Shown: in pieces, positions 33,691 to 45,054 of the stretch
How positions within the stretch are numbered: position 1 is the stretch's first letter
Layout: each line of letters starts with the position of its first letter
NCBI RefSeq assembly: GCF_027943255.1
Contig: NC_072893.1
Coordinates: forward strand, 4,712,001-4,776,000
Length of the DNA stretch: 64,000 nt
Direction: 5' to 3'
DNA from: Anastrepha obliqua
Taxonomy: Eukaryota; Arthropoda; Insecta; Diptera; Tephritidae
The notes under the pieces: generated by a model
The model's database searches: none
What the model saw: only the letters and a program-made list of their open reading frames with translations
Told to the model about the DNA's origin: nothing
Program-made: the position numbers and the translations under genes

Positions 33691-35560
33691 TTGGTTAGCC
33701 AGATTGCTCATCTAAGAAAATACCGCCGGTAGCGCTAAGGCTCATTATAATGCCTACATTTCCACTTAAATCTTTTAAAGATTTAAAGATATAGGGTTTT
33801 CCAATAAGAGGTTATTTTGATATTAAAAAAATGCTATTTTTTAATATAAATGATCGGAAGTTTATTTCATTATAAAGAGGAAGATATGCCGTTAATAGTG
33901 GAAAATAACATCAGGCAAATGACCACAACGACCACGCTTACAGAACAATATCCTTTTCATGAAATTTTCCATAACCGAACTGCAAAGTGGCTGCCCTATG
34001 TCCTCGATAGCCTCACGAATTCCATCTTTGAGGTCTTGAATCGACCCTGGGCTGTTGGCGTTGACCTTCTCTTTCACGTGGCCCCAAAGAAAAAAATCAC
34101 AAGGTTTTAAATCAAAAGGTATCGCTGGCCAATTGTGATCACCTCTTCGAGAGATAACATGGTCCGCAAACTTTTCCCGTAAAAGGTCAATGGTTTCGTT
34201 TCTTGTGTGGCACGTAGCGCCGTCTTGTTTAAAATAAACGTTGTCCAGATCAATACCATCCAGTCCCGGCCATAAAAAATCGTTCATCATTTCTCGATAG
34301 CGCAATCCATTCGCCTATAACTCCTGTTATTGTAAAACCCTTTACAGCATTGTGAGCTACGCCCATTCTACTGGCTAGAGTGGTAATTGTGCCGTGACTT
34401 ATTATAACACCTCTGAGGATGGTGGTAGTGGATCTGTTGAGTCTAATCAGACATTTTGTCATTTTAATATTCAGTTTCGGCCAGAACGCTTTGGAGACCC
34501 CTGCAGTTAGTCGTCAGAGACTATATTCCATTGATTTCCGCGATTGCGCTCAGATCAAGCGCTTAAAATTTATCTCAGAGCTTTTCCATGCACACTCATT
34601 CGCTCTTTCATTCCCTCCACTGCACAGTGGTCGTGGACCCAACAAAGTGTGGTGATATTTTGTTGAATAAGCGAGAGTGCTCTCTTCCACTACTTAACAC
34701 ATCTTGAATTGATGACGATGTGGCCAGTGTCTTGATCGCTGCTTGACTATCAACAAAAATGGTAAGGTTGCCCGGAGTTAAGTCCATCAGTTTTATTATT
34801 TTTGCTGCTTTGTCTATAGCTTATCGTAAGGATAATTGCTTCGAACACAGAAATCATCCAGTGTCATTGTACATCATTGACCCGTCAGTATAATTATGGT
34901 GTCCACTATCATCTGACATGACTCTGGTCTGCCTATCCTTTCTGTCGGGTATTCACATTTTATAGTTTTTGTTCACATCTATCTTGGAAACCAGAAAGTC
35001 TGCTTTCGGTGCGTCTTGCAAGTGTTCCACTAGTAATCCAACTAACGCATGACCGTACGTGTCTTCTCTTAACATGCCTGCTGCCTTAATTCTAGAGGCA
35101 GATTTGGCCGACATCCCTTTAAAAAGTAGAATAATTTTCAGCGCCGCCTGGTGCATCGAACGGGCCGCACCTGTTATTTCTACACAAGCAAATTTTTTGA
35201 CATTTATGATATTCTTTAGATAGGATTGTGTCTGCTCCGTCTCCCACCACACGAAAGCTCCATAAGTTAATATAGGTCTGATAATCGATTTGTGCGCCCA
35301 ATGTTTGATATATGGTTTCAGGCTCCATTTCTCCATGGACGGTAACTGAAAACTCGGCGTCATATATCTTCTAGTGAGCAGAACTAGTATTGGCTGGGTT
35401 AACCATTTGGCCGATTGACGACGCCCACTTACAAAGTTCCCTTAACGCTAATTGCATGAGCCCGCTGATAGTCGAGAGAAACTTCCCTGCCATCAAGAGG
35501 ACTACATCGTACTCATAAGCAACTGTCTTGATTATTTTCTTGCTCATGGTAATAAGCAAT
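33690..35560 (-). mobile_element. R1-like non-LTR retrotransposon, RT to C-terminus, broken by a mariner
   Basis: Minus strand, right to left: TVAYEYDVVLLMAGKFLSTI (35480-35540), where the catalytic YADD box has become YEYD. Then ALRELCKWASSIGQMVNPA, KPYIKHWAHKSIIRPILTYG and AFVWWE (ORF 34953-35363), EITGAARSMHQAALKIIL, and ending near 34350 with LIRLNRSTTTILRGV and ASRMGVAHNA at the RNase H tail. A mariner occupies 33794-34342. The last part of the tail, ending near QSG, may continue at 33700-33790. Many frame breaks are present; inactive. Confidence 0.84.
33794..34342 (-). mobile_element. mariner family M6, copy 1: C-terminal half of transposase
   Basis: Termini GGGTTTTCCAATAAGAGG (33794) and the inverse ending at 34342 are flanked by TA. 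The minus frame 33892-34305 is open for 137 residues: NVYFKQDGATCHTRNETIDL (second catalytic Asp), FADHVISRRGDHNWPAIPF, then DLKPCDFFLWGHVKEKV with the third Asp, and the C-terminal GRCGHLPDVIFHY. The N-terminal half including the DNA-binding domain is deleted. It inserted into the R1-like element at 33690-35560, so it is younger than that element. Confidence 0.9.
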
Positions 35561-35589
35561 TCATTTAGATTCTACAGTAATATCGAGAT

Positions 35590-35935
35590 AACCCCCTCAC
35601 CACTCTGTAGTGTTTCTATGGTAACTGTTATCATGACTTTTATTGTGACTATCAAGATTGTAACCATGATTATCACTAAGATGAATGTTGCGACTATGAC
35701 TATGGCTTTGATATTGACTTTATCTATGGCTATGACTATAATTTATGATAATGATTATGGTTTTGATTATGACTACACCTATGTCGATGACTATAACTAT
35801 GACTTCGGCTAAGCCTACCTTATAACCATGATTATGACTACGATTGGGGCTATGACTATTAATATGATTTAGATTATGACTATGACTTGACGACTACTAC
35901 GATTCCGGCTACAAGCATGGCTATGACGTTCTTCT
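35590..35935 (+). repeat. degenerate TATGAC-type hexamer repeat, right part
   Basis: About 345 bases are built on imperfect TATGAC/TATGAT hexamers: GCGACTATGACTATGG, GGCTATGACTATAATT, GTCGATGACTATAACTATG, ACGATTGGGGCTATGAC, GATTATGACTATGACTTG. It can be read as an open frame rich in Tyr and Asp, but that is a product of the repeat. Confidence 0.85.
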
Positions 35936-35939
35936 GAAA

Positions 35940-37975
35940 ACACGCGCCGTATACAAAACATGCCTGAATTTACAAATTTCTCTCATTCTTCTTGTTATAT
36001 TTAGCCCTTTTTGCCACACTTTGCAGCCACTATAAGCACTAAGTTTTCCGTAGTCTATCGATAAAACTAAACATGCTGTTGTTGTTTTTCTTGTTGGTGA
36101 GCGGAAAATTCCCTGTTGATGCGGTTGTCAGATGGCTTTTTTATTTTCTACATTATTATTAGTTAAAAATTGCTTTTTAATAATGTTGCCAACGCGTATC
36201 GCTCTATTCTATAATAACAAAAGTTGTAAATTTTCACACCATCTTGCAAAAAGTTTACCTTTACGATATTTCGTGACGAAAATTCTGTCTACAAAAAACT
36301 TTCGCCTTTCAATGTCAAACATAAATATACTAAGCACGTAGAGCAAAAATTTCCTCACGAAAGTATTTTACCGCCATAAATGCGCAAAAAGTAAATATTC
36401 TCAGCACTCCTCCGCCACTCTTCTAGTTACTAACATTTCCTTCACTTTCGCTTCCTTTCTACTGCGTTGCTACCTACCTCCTCTCCATAGGGACATCTTC
36501 AGAGCAATGCAGCATTTGCCCATAGCCTTGCGTGTCAACTTAGCAAGCGCTAAACCGGCAGCCAACACTCGTCAGTCGCCAGTCGTCAGTTGTCAGTCAG
36601 ATTTTAAAAAGCTGTAACCTTAAGTAACTGCACGGAATTCCTTTGGGGAAGTGAAAGAAGGCAAAGCAGCGTCTGTGTCGTGTTGCTTGCCACAAAGAAG
36701 AAGCAGCCGCAAATGGCACAAAATAGATAAGTATATGTGTGCGTACATCTGTGTCTATGTATGTATGTTAGCATGTGTCTGTGTAAGTGCAGAGTACAGC
36801 TATTTCATTTGGCCATTTCAACAAACAAGTCCGCTGAGTCAAAGCAGCCCTCATAAAATTGTGTTTAACCACAGAGACACAGAATTATAAATGAGTAGCT
36901 GCGGAAAAAACAACAAAAACAACAAAAACCAGGGCAGTCAAGTAAACATGTGTTGTGACCGCTTTTCTCAATTTGCTTTACCATTTATGTGGCCCACTTA
37001 GCACTGCATCCTGTAAACGCGAACAAGAATGGGGCCGAAACTGTGCGCAGAGAAAAATGTAAAAATTGTTGCAATAAAATGTTGGGACCAAAAAATTGCA
37101 TTACCAAAGAAAGAACAATGTTAAAAGTTGTAACAAGTACTTAAAAAATTACTTTTTCTTTGTGCGTCGAATTTTATACTTTTTTATGCTCAATTTGGCT
37201 GGTATTCGAATGCGCGAGTTATAAGTAAAACACTGAAGAAAACTTCAAGTTCTAATAGACTTAGACTGAAAAAATTGTAAAATAAAACAAAAGGAAATTG
37301 CCCTTAAAAACTTTGTGAATAAATACTCTCGAAATATATTAGAATTTGATTAATACTAATTAGTAAAAGTATATCCATATCCCGCCTTTGTAACTTTACC
37401 CAATAAATGCAGGCTAACAGCCAACGATAATAATTAAGCACTGGAAAAAAGAAAACAAATAGAAGGTTGCAGAGTAGCTAATTAAATCTTTTCAAAATAA
37501 ACCTAATTACGTATAGCGACAGCAGCGGAGGAAACATCAAACCTTGACTCTCACAAATTTGTTCTATGACAAATACGAGCGCAATATTAAAACTGGAGCT
37601 GATGTGCCTGTAGTTGTGTACACAGGCAGGCTAACCTCCGCATTTAAATTAGTTTTGTTTGAATTACAAGACAGTCACAACTCAAATTCACTGAGTAGAA
37701 GGATCAAGAGTGGGTGGAGATAACAATGTATTTGTTAGTTGACATTCACACTCACATTTTTCATATGTGAGTGTTTACTTAAAAGATACAGTATTGATCA
37801 AAACTTAAGCAGAAGCTGGTGTTTTCAATTCGTCAATTGTGTTTTGTTTTTGACTTATATAAATTAAGCTTATTTAAATTAAAAATATAAAAAAATCAGC
37901 ATCTCGTACAAAAAATGTTAATCACCATCATTAGCTTCACAGTCTTTAGCAGACCTTCATCCATTTAACTCGATC
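35940..37975. other. unannotated region
   Basis: No element is recognised. Near 36572-36600 there are four CAGTC/CAGTT initiator-like words in a row (GTCAGTCGCCAGTCGTCAGT then TGTCAGTCAG) in a G+C-richer stretch. It could be a promoter, but no coding exon follows that I can defend. Confidence 0.4.
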
Positions 37976-37979
37976 ATTA

Positions 37980-38885
37980 GTCAGATCCTTCTAATTTGCA
38001 ACGCTCATTGTTCTTAAATCATTTACAATGGAATCCTAGCATAGAACAGTGCCTATGTAACAGCCATTTACCGGTGATACAAGCCCCTACCTTCGAGATG
38101 TTCTCGCTTGAGAGATTAAGCAATTCTCCTCGCCTTTTCTTTCCTATTTGGGAACAAATTAGTCTGGTTGTAACACACATTATTTTTCTCTTCATGGCCC
38201 ATTAGTCTCCAGGAGAAGATTATTTTATATCCTTGATCTACATGTTGCCAAAAGAATTCCAATACTTCCTCTGTTTTCAAGCAGTGGAATGTCAGTACCC
38301 TTCCTGGCCAGCTCATCGGCTATCTCTATGTCCTGGAACCCCTTGCAGATGGTGCTAATATCGTTTAGAGCTGCCAGGCATTACTGAGTAACCATTGGTC
38401 TTAGTATAACTGCAGCCTGGCTATCCCAGAAAATATTTATCTTAGTTTTTGTTACGGTGTGTGTGTTAACGTACCACAGTTACCACCTTCATGCTAAGAC
38501 TTCTGCCTGGTGACGCTACAGTAGAGTGGAAGTCGGATAGATAATTCTAGTTCTAATTCTTTTGAAAAAAATGTATTTCCCTCTCTTTTCCATGTCCTTT
38601 GAACCTTCCTGAAGAACCTTTTGAAAGTGGGTTTAGAGAAAGAGTAGTCGATTTCTTGATTATAGCTACTCATAGTATGTAAAATAGTAAAGAACCGTGA
38701 CCGAATCGTCGAGCCTTCCATAGCGCCATACTTTTAAGTCTGAGCGCTGAAACGGCGGCCACATGTTTTTCTACCATATTTGGAACTGGCAAGTTGACTA
38801 GCACCTTGAATGCTTTATTTGGGTTAGTCCTTAAAGCGCCGGTAATTCCTTCGTTATATCTCTGCCTTACAGAATGAGCCATATA
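37980..38885 (-). mobile_element. R1-like non-LTR fragment: thumb, RNase H and tail
   Basis: Minus strand: GITGALRTNPNKAFKVLVNL (38790-38850), AAVSALRLKSMALWKARRFG, then further left NIFWDSQAAVILRPM (RNase H, where a functional copy has SDSQAA), FQDIEIADELARKGTDI (38290-38345), and LSRENISKVGACITGKWLL near 38100. The order fits ORF2 of the same broad class as 11160-12620. Frame breaks are throughout. Confidence 0.78.
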
Positions 38886-39060
38886 TTTTTATTCCTTTCG
38901 AAAGTTATTAATTCTGATGCTTTAAGCGTCCATTCCTCGCAACTATAAGTACGGATTGGCTTGATTAGAGACTTATACATGCAAAGTTTCTGTACTCTTG
39001 TTAACAGTAGCGATTTAAAGAATTTGAATAAATTCTCAACAATTGTAATTATATTCAAAA
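38880..39060 (-). mobile_element. RTE-like reverse transcriptase thumb fragment
   Basis: The minus frame 38867-39058 reads VQKLCMYKSLIKPIRTYSCE and EWTLKASELITFERN, matching the LYKTLIxPVxxYGxExWT...FER pattern of RTE-type elements (compare 25268-25330). It is joined without a visible boundary to the R1-like fragment, so two classes are fused here by insertion or deletion. Confidence 0.6.
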
Positions 39061-39135
39061 ACTTCTACAATCTTGTTTTCGTGCCAGAGTTGACCTACTC
39101 CATAGGGAGTTTGCGCCATTATTCTATTGTAACTA

Positions 39136-39953
39136 AAGGGTTTTCCAATAAGAGGTGTTATTTTGATATTAGAGGTGGTATTTCATTGCTTGTGTGGCAC
39201 GTAGCGTCGTCTTGTTGAAAATAAACGTTGTCCAGATCAATAACATCCAATTCCGGCCATAAAAAATCATCATTATCCTATCTCTCGATAGCGCAACCCA
39301 TTTACGGTAACTTTTGCTCCAGCTTCATTTTCGAAACTTTGCTTCTTGGATTTTCTGAGCCCAGATCCGACAATTTTGCTTGTTGACGAAGCCACCGAGG
39401 AATGGGCCCCATCACTCAAGATGATTTTTCCACCCGACCCAATCAGCAAAGACACGACGTTGTTCTTGTGTTAACTGGACTTTATAGGCCTTAAGACCCA
39501 AATCTTTATGCAAAATACGGTGTAATGACGTTTGTGGAAGGCCTAATTAAAAGGACCAACGACGAGGAATGGACAAACCTGGGTTGTCTTCAACACTTTC
39601 GGCAACAACAACAATATTTTCGGCTGTTCTTGAGCGACGTGCACGGGTTTTATTCTTCACATCACTATCTTGTCCCAACAGCTCGGATGTTTCACCAACT
39701 TCTGTATTGCGATCCGACAAGGTGCTTTACGATGACCCAAAAATGTTTGAGTTTTACGAACCGTCTCTGCCAAATGTTCACCATTTTTACAGTGGATTTT
39801 AATAATTTCGTTGCGTTGTTTAAGCGTGTATCGTTCCATTTTTATTAATGGCGTAGTTTCTATTTGCCAAACATCAAAAAATGACAGCTTCAAAAGTGAC
39901 ATTTACCGAAATAGCGGGCTATTCAAAATAGCACCTGTTATTGGAAAACTCTT
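39136..39953 (-). mobile_element. mariner family M6, copy 2: N-terminal and central transposase
   Basis: Same termini as 33794-34342 (AAGGGTTTTCCAATAAGAGG at the left; inverse CCTGTTATTGGAAAACTCTT at the right) with TA flanks. The minus strand carries the N-terminal helix-turn-helix region (MERYTLKQRNEIIKIHCKNG, ETVRKTQTFLGHRKAPCR) and the central part including FLWPEL-type sequence and the second-Asp motif. The C-terminus, including the third catalytic residue, is deleted. It therefore complements copy 1 in content, but neither can encode a full protein. Confidence 0.88.
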
Positions 39954-39955
39954 TA

Positions 39956-41413
39956 TGATTTAAATGGCATCTTTTCAGTGAAATCATTCCATTTGAATTG
40001 GGAAATCACAAAGTCAACTTGCATGAGAAGATCAATAATTCCCTCAAGTCCATAATTGAATCAATGCCTTAACCAGAGTGATAACTCGAGGTCTCCTCTG
40101 TACGATAGTTAGGATTATTTTTTTTATGATTAAGCTCCTTTTCCAACATCCGAACCATCTGAATATCCCAATCTGGCTCTCTATATCTTTTTCTTGGCTG
40201 TTATGGGAGGCTTGCTTGCTGGTCACTGACTGCATAATCTGGGTTTATTTGAGAGGCGCTATTAAAAAATTTATTTTACCAAAAATTATGTTCGCTTTGA
40301 AAAACACTTTGCAATACTCTTCCCTTTCCTCAATTCAATTTTTGGTTTCACTTTTTTCCAATCAGAATTGCAAATGTGTTTTTGTGCTTCCAGCAAGTTG
40401 ATGAAAAATATTGTATTGTAATAGTAGTAAAGTTATTAAATATTCATTAAAAAATATTATTCACTTGAATTAGTTTGATTCAAAACAACTTGCTAAAGTG
40501 ATGCTTAAGTTTTAGCCAATACTGTACTATGAGTGTACGCATTTAGGTCCCAGTTTCACTTCTTATCTCCAACACAAAATCTTTACTCAGTTTGCAAGCA
40601 CAGAGAATTGTATTAAAAGTGAAATTTCTGACATTTCTATGATATTCTGTGCTATTTATTTCAATTCTGTAACTTTTTGCTCATATTTACACAAAATAAT
40701 GCAACAAGCCCTGATGAGTTAATTAAATTTCATAAATTCATAAGTAGCAGGGAGAGAAAGTAAGCAGTTTTAAGAAGATAAAGAATTAAATAGCCTTTGC
40801 AGCCCTTGTTTTCAATGATTTTTAAGCTGTTCAAACTTCTAAGGCTTTTAATTGAATTTGCTGAAAAATATTGTATGACTTTGAATTTGAATATTCTCCT
40901 AATTATCCTATAAATAGAGTAATCAGATGTGTAGCCAATATTGCAATTAACTGTTTACCTTTTAATTATAAGGGCAAACGTTTTCAACGTAATAGTAATT
41001 ATTAGGGACTAGTTGATGACGAAGAATGATGAAGAACTAGATGGTTTGGCACAAAATAATTTAAATAAAAAAAATAAAAAAATAAAAATAAACGATTGAT
41101 CAAATGAAACAAAATGAATTAAAAATATTTCACATAATTTTCGTTGCCACTGAAATAGGTACTTTCCGGATAACTCTTGTATTTTAACTAATTACGGGAA
41201 AAATAGTGAATGCAACGTATTTTATATGACCGATTGAGGTATGCAAAAGTTTTGTTATTTTTGATTGGAAGTACCATTAATTTCTACAAAATTTCATTTT
41301 AACATACTTGTTAAAATATCTTATCAATGGAGCCAGGAGCAGTCAGAGGCATGTTTTATGAGTTTTTTTTGATATTTTATGAAGTATTTTTCTTAATTAG
41401 CACGAAGATCGCT
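39956..41413. other. unannotated region
   Basis: Nothing is recognised with confidence. The minus strand at 40044-40235 (QPRKRYREPDWDIQMVRMLE) is protein-like and may be another retroelement tail. The rest is A+T-rich. Confidence 0.4.
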
Positions 41414-41428
41414 TAAGCGTTTCTTTCT

Positions 41429-41524
41429 GTTGTTGTTGTTGTTGTACCAGCATGTTGCTGAAGTGACAGTGGATATAAATCCGGGTCGTTCCGGTTATGC
41501 AGAATCGGCTGTCGTGGGAACGGT
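41429..41524 (-). mobile_element. severely 5'-truncated non-LTR retrotransposon with 11-bp target duplications
   Basis: A GTTGTTGTTGTTGTTGTA run (inverted CAA tail) is followed by about 80 bases of 3' untranslated sequence (CAGCATGTTGCTGAAGTGAC, ATAAATCCGGGTCGTTCC). It is flanked by perfect direct repeats CGTTTCTTTCT at 41418-41428 and 41525-41535. This is the signature of target-primed reverse transcription with early termination. It contains no coding sequence. Confidence 0.88.
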
Positions 41525-41539
41525 CGTTTCTTTCTCGTG

Positions 41540-42195
41540 CTATGCGGCACCAGTTAGACACACAAAGTTTTAATATGGTATATATTATTTCAACTTATCT
41601 TCAACAAATTTTCAAAAACAAACAATAACTTATTTTGGTCATAGTTACTATATAGCAAACATTTTTAGTCTCCTCTCACAAGTAGTGATTTGAAGAGGCC
41701 ATGAAAATTTTTACTGGTTCATAAAAGAAATTAAAAATTTTAAGTTTGGTAGCAAAATTGGTAGTGATTTAATTAATTTTTTATCTAAAACTTTATTTTA
41801 TCTAATTTGAAATTAACAAATTTTCAACAATAATTTTCTACCAATTTTCCTACTAAACTTAAAATTTTTTAATTTTTTTATGAGCCAGTAAACATTTAAA
41901 ATTATTAAATTAAAAATTAACTGATTTTCAACAAACCCCAAACAGTTTTTGTGCAAACGCGTTTCGCTTATTATGTTTTCAAAAAGCTGTACCAATTTCC
42001 TTCAAATTCATTGAGGTGAAATGCTTTAAGAAAGAAGGCGTTTAAAATTGTCGTCTTGGCCGACATCGCTGGGCCCCTAACTTATCATCGGTAGCAACTC
42101 TTAATCAGTTGGCTTGAAATAAATCAATAAACAAAATGGAAGCATTATGCCTAGAATTTGTACCTATAAGAAAGTGAAATCGATTTTTGAAAGTG
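41540..42195. other. unannotated A+T-rich DNA with a short inverted repeat
   Basis: AAATTAAAAATTTTAAGTTTGG (41729) and its near inverse near 41855-41890 can fold into a hairpin about 150 bases apart. It contains no gene. Confidence 0.4.
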
Positions 42196-42199
42196 AAAT

Positions 42200-43560
42200 C
42201 GTTATTACAAATTGAATTTGAAATTTGAAAATGGCGATCCAAGAAGCATCGAGAGTATAGTAACTCCTAAAACACTCAGGCTAAACAGCCCATTGTATTC
42301 AAAGGTCTGGAAAGAAAAAGGGGAGATAACCAAGGAGGAAAGAGGATAAGTAAAAGAAGGAAAGAGATAAGATAGAATAGATACAAAGACAGTGATGGCT
42401 GGTCCTGTGACAATTTTCCTGAAAATATTCACCAGTTTGGGAAAACTAATATTACTTATTCCCATGGCCTTGGAATCCAAAATTTGTTACATTGCTCTAG
42501 TAAATGCAGGACACTCACAGAGAAAATGCTCAGTGCTACGCGCCGCCTATAAGCAATTTAGGCATATCGGGTGCTCAATGATACCAGTGGTGGTCATATG
42601 CTGACCCCATGGGTGGCGTCTTGTAATAATACTGACCATCAACCGAACGTCTTTTCTACCAAGCTTTAGAAGAAAGTTCGACAGTTTTCTGTTCGGGCTT
42701 GTCACAAAACACTTTGCAGTTCTGCAGTGTTTTAGACTGGACCAACACTCTTTATGTAAATTGCAGTGATAATTGCTGATCAAACTCATGACTCCTGTAG
42801 ATCCGATTATTGGTTGTCGTTCCTGTGGGCTAATCGCTGATCCGCAGTTGGCTCATTTATCGACAATTACCGCGCTGTCCTGGAACCCATATAAGTGCAA
42901 TCTTATTCCATCTTGCAACAGAATTAAGCTTCTTTTTATATTCTTGAACGATTTTAGAGGCTTGGTTTGATTTCTACATGACCTTCGGGGCAATCTGACT
43001 GTCACTAAAGGCTCCAATCTGTTTTCCAGTCCATCTCGTCTGCATTCTGCTATTTGGGAATGGGAAAAATTTCCGTTCTGTGTCCCGAAATTCCATCTTA
43101 GTGCTGTAAACCATATTTATGGAGCCCATACATTGCCTTTATTGCTTCCTGTTGTTGACAGTTGTTGACTGTTTGTTGACAGCACTTTGTATAGTTCCTG
43201 ACGTGTGGACTTAACCATGGTCCGTCGCCACCAAACCACAGAGGCACAAGTGACGTTTGGTCTGGTAAGTGCTGTGTATACCCACAGGACCACAGCAGGT
43301 TTCTGACCCCAGGTTTTACCAAAGGTCGCGTGGCATTGTTGAAAAATCTTTAATGGGCGATACCTTCTGAAAAATATGCGTCTCTCAAGACAGTTTCTTA
43401 TCCTAAATTATTCCTCCATATTTGACTACGCCAGCAAAACTGCGTCCACAAAATTTCCGTTTTCTCGTGAACAAGACTAAAGTAAATTCGGAGTGACGGA
43501 AAGGCCTTGTCTCGTGCACCAGTCATCTATTTTATCCAGAACTCTCGAGACTCTAGAAAA
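42200..43560 (-). mobile_element. R1-like non-LTR retrotransposon, post-palm RT to C-terminus
   Basis: Minus strand, right to left: RVLDKIDDWCTRQGLSVTPN (43490-43555), the segment after the YADD box. Then VVKYGGII-like sequence, KPGV...VYTALTRPNVTCAS near 43200-43320, RTMVKS. RNase H traces follow (LIWVPGQRG, near 42890), then the frame 42547-42789 with WSSLKHCRTAKCFVTSPNRK, LSNFLLKLGRKDVRLMV and ICLNC. A poorly conserved tail continues to about 42200. It has no intact frame and is a separate lineage from the copies at 11160 and 34345 by its RKLSNFLLKLGRKDVRL block. Confidence 0.8.
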
Positions 43561-43599
43561 ATTTCGAGTATGTAGTTTTATAGACCATTGAATTTTGGT

Positions 43600-44750
43600 A
43601 TAATAAAGTGCAACTTTCTAGTAGATCAAAAATCACACTGATTCTTGAGAACTTTTTTCGGACGCGATTTTGTGCATTTTCTCCATTTACCACCTACTGC
43701 ACATTTTTTTTAAGTGGAAATAAGCACCCAACATCGACAGTAGAAAATTGGTGTACACTTCATTTTAACACTGACGGTATTTATATTATTTCGCAAAAAT
43801 TTGTTGCAAGCAGTGGCTTTTCAATCTAAGCCTGAGTAATAACTCATCAAAAATAATAATTTAACTCAACAAATCTATCCAATTTTCAGAATGAGAATAA
43901 AAATTGAATTGAACTGAACTTTCATTAAACTGGTTTCCCTGATTGGACCGTTTTATATTTCATATAAATTTTTTTTTAATTCGAAGCGCCGCTGAATTTT
44001 TTGCAAGCTGATTTTCCCCACTCAGCCAACAGAAGTTTTATGCTATCATTTTAAAACACAAACCCCACTTTTGCTGCCGTTTCTTGGAGCGGACGTTTGT
44101 TTACATATTGAAAATGTTGCTCGCCTTTGGGATGAACACGTGGTTCTCTAGGCGATTCCCGGCTCTCTGTTTGTTTGTTTACACTTGGCGAGTTTGCAGC
44201 AAAAGCCTGTAGCCGGTTTGGTAAGCCACGTGGTTGAGCTAAAAATAGCTGAAAGAGACAGAGAGATGAGAGAGAATCGCATGACAAAAGTTTCATTGAC
44301 AAATTTTAGTACAGCTCTCTTCCAGGGTTACCACAGACCTGCAAATGAGAATACAAAACAATATTTTTCTCTCTCTCTCTCTTTGTTTGTTTATTTTTTC
44401 AAGTTTCTTCGTTGTTCACCCACACAAACTTGCACACCCACCTACAGCTGGTAGCACAACACAAAGGCTTATGCGCCCAAAAGCAGGCAACAATGCATCA
44501 TAGAACATATTTCTGTTTTCCATAGCAATGAATTTAACAGAGTTCATAACAGCAAACAGAGAATAAAAAAGTCAACAGTCCCGGCAAATGTTACGGCGAC
44601 CACATCGCTGGCTGTGAGAGTGACCACGTGGACAAACAGTGCGGTGCCCAAGGATGCAGCACCAGCAGCATGAATGCTAACAACCACAGCTTCTACATCT
44701 GTCACATTCGCATCTGCGCCTTCCGCCTCAGTTCGTTGCTGCAGCTGCCT
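43600..44750. other. unannotated region upstream of a candidate promoter
   Basis: No element is recognised. It has a CT-dinucleotide run at 44368-44384 and a G+C-richer part from 44560. Confidence 0.45.
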
Positions 44751-44800
44751 CAACTGCTTTGGCTGCCACATTGAGTTTTTACTTCAGTCACAGCGGCAAT

Positions 44801-44842
44801 TTAATTCAGTTTAGAACGTGGGCTTGAACGAGACGGTTCGCT
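44801..44842 (+). promoter_or_regulatory. candidate core promoter: initiator plus downstream element
   Basis: TCAGTT at 44806-44811 is a fly initiator with +1 at the A (44808). GGTTCG sits exactly at +28 to +33 and fits the downstream promoter element RGWYV. GAACGAGACG just before it resembles the motif ten element. No TATA box is visible at -30. The spacing makes a TATA-less, DPE-driven promoter plausible. Confidence 0.5.
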
Positions 44843-45054
44843 ACTTGTCGGCAACATCGAGCAAAGTGGAAACAGAATTTGATATTCAAGCAGAAGCCAA
44901 GCAAAGGCAGACAGTGAAAATACAAATAAAAAAATAGTTGTGCTGACAAGTGTTGCCAAATTGAGAGGTGTTCAAGTGTTCAAGTGAACTGTGCGAAACG
45001 TGTTCAAATACATACTTGGCAAAAATGTTAAATTCGAAAATATTGCAAATTTTC
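44808..45054 (+). CDS. candidate first exon (5' leader plus ten codons) of a host gene
   Basis: From the predicted start at 44808 there is no ATG for about 216 bases. The first ATG, at 45025, has a strong fly context (GCAAAAATG). It opens MLNSKILQIF and then meets a consensus donor, TTC then GTGAGT, at 45055. Only 45025-45054 would be translated. A possible second exon is at 45734-45843. The protein is not identified; a signal peptide cannot be judged from ten residues. Confidence 0.45.

Noticed and set aside
35528..35812. 94-codon frame rich in Tyr, Asp and Met
   Set aside because: It is the direct result of reading the degenerate TATGAC repeat and has no independent sign of coding.
36572..36600. 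cluster of CAGT initiator-like words as a promoter
   Set aside because: No downstream element at +28, no TATA box at the right distance and no convincing exon follows, so it was only noted under the surrounding region.
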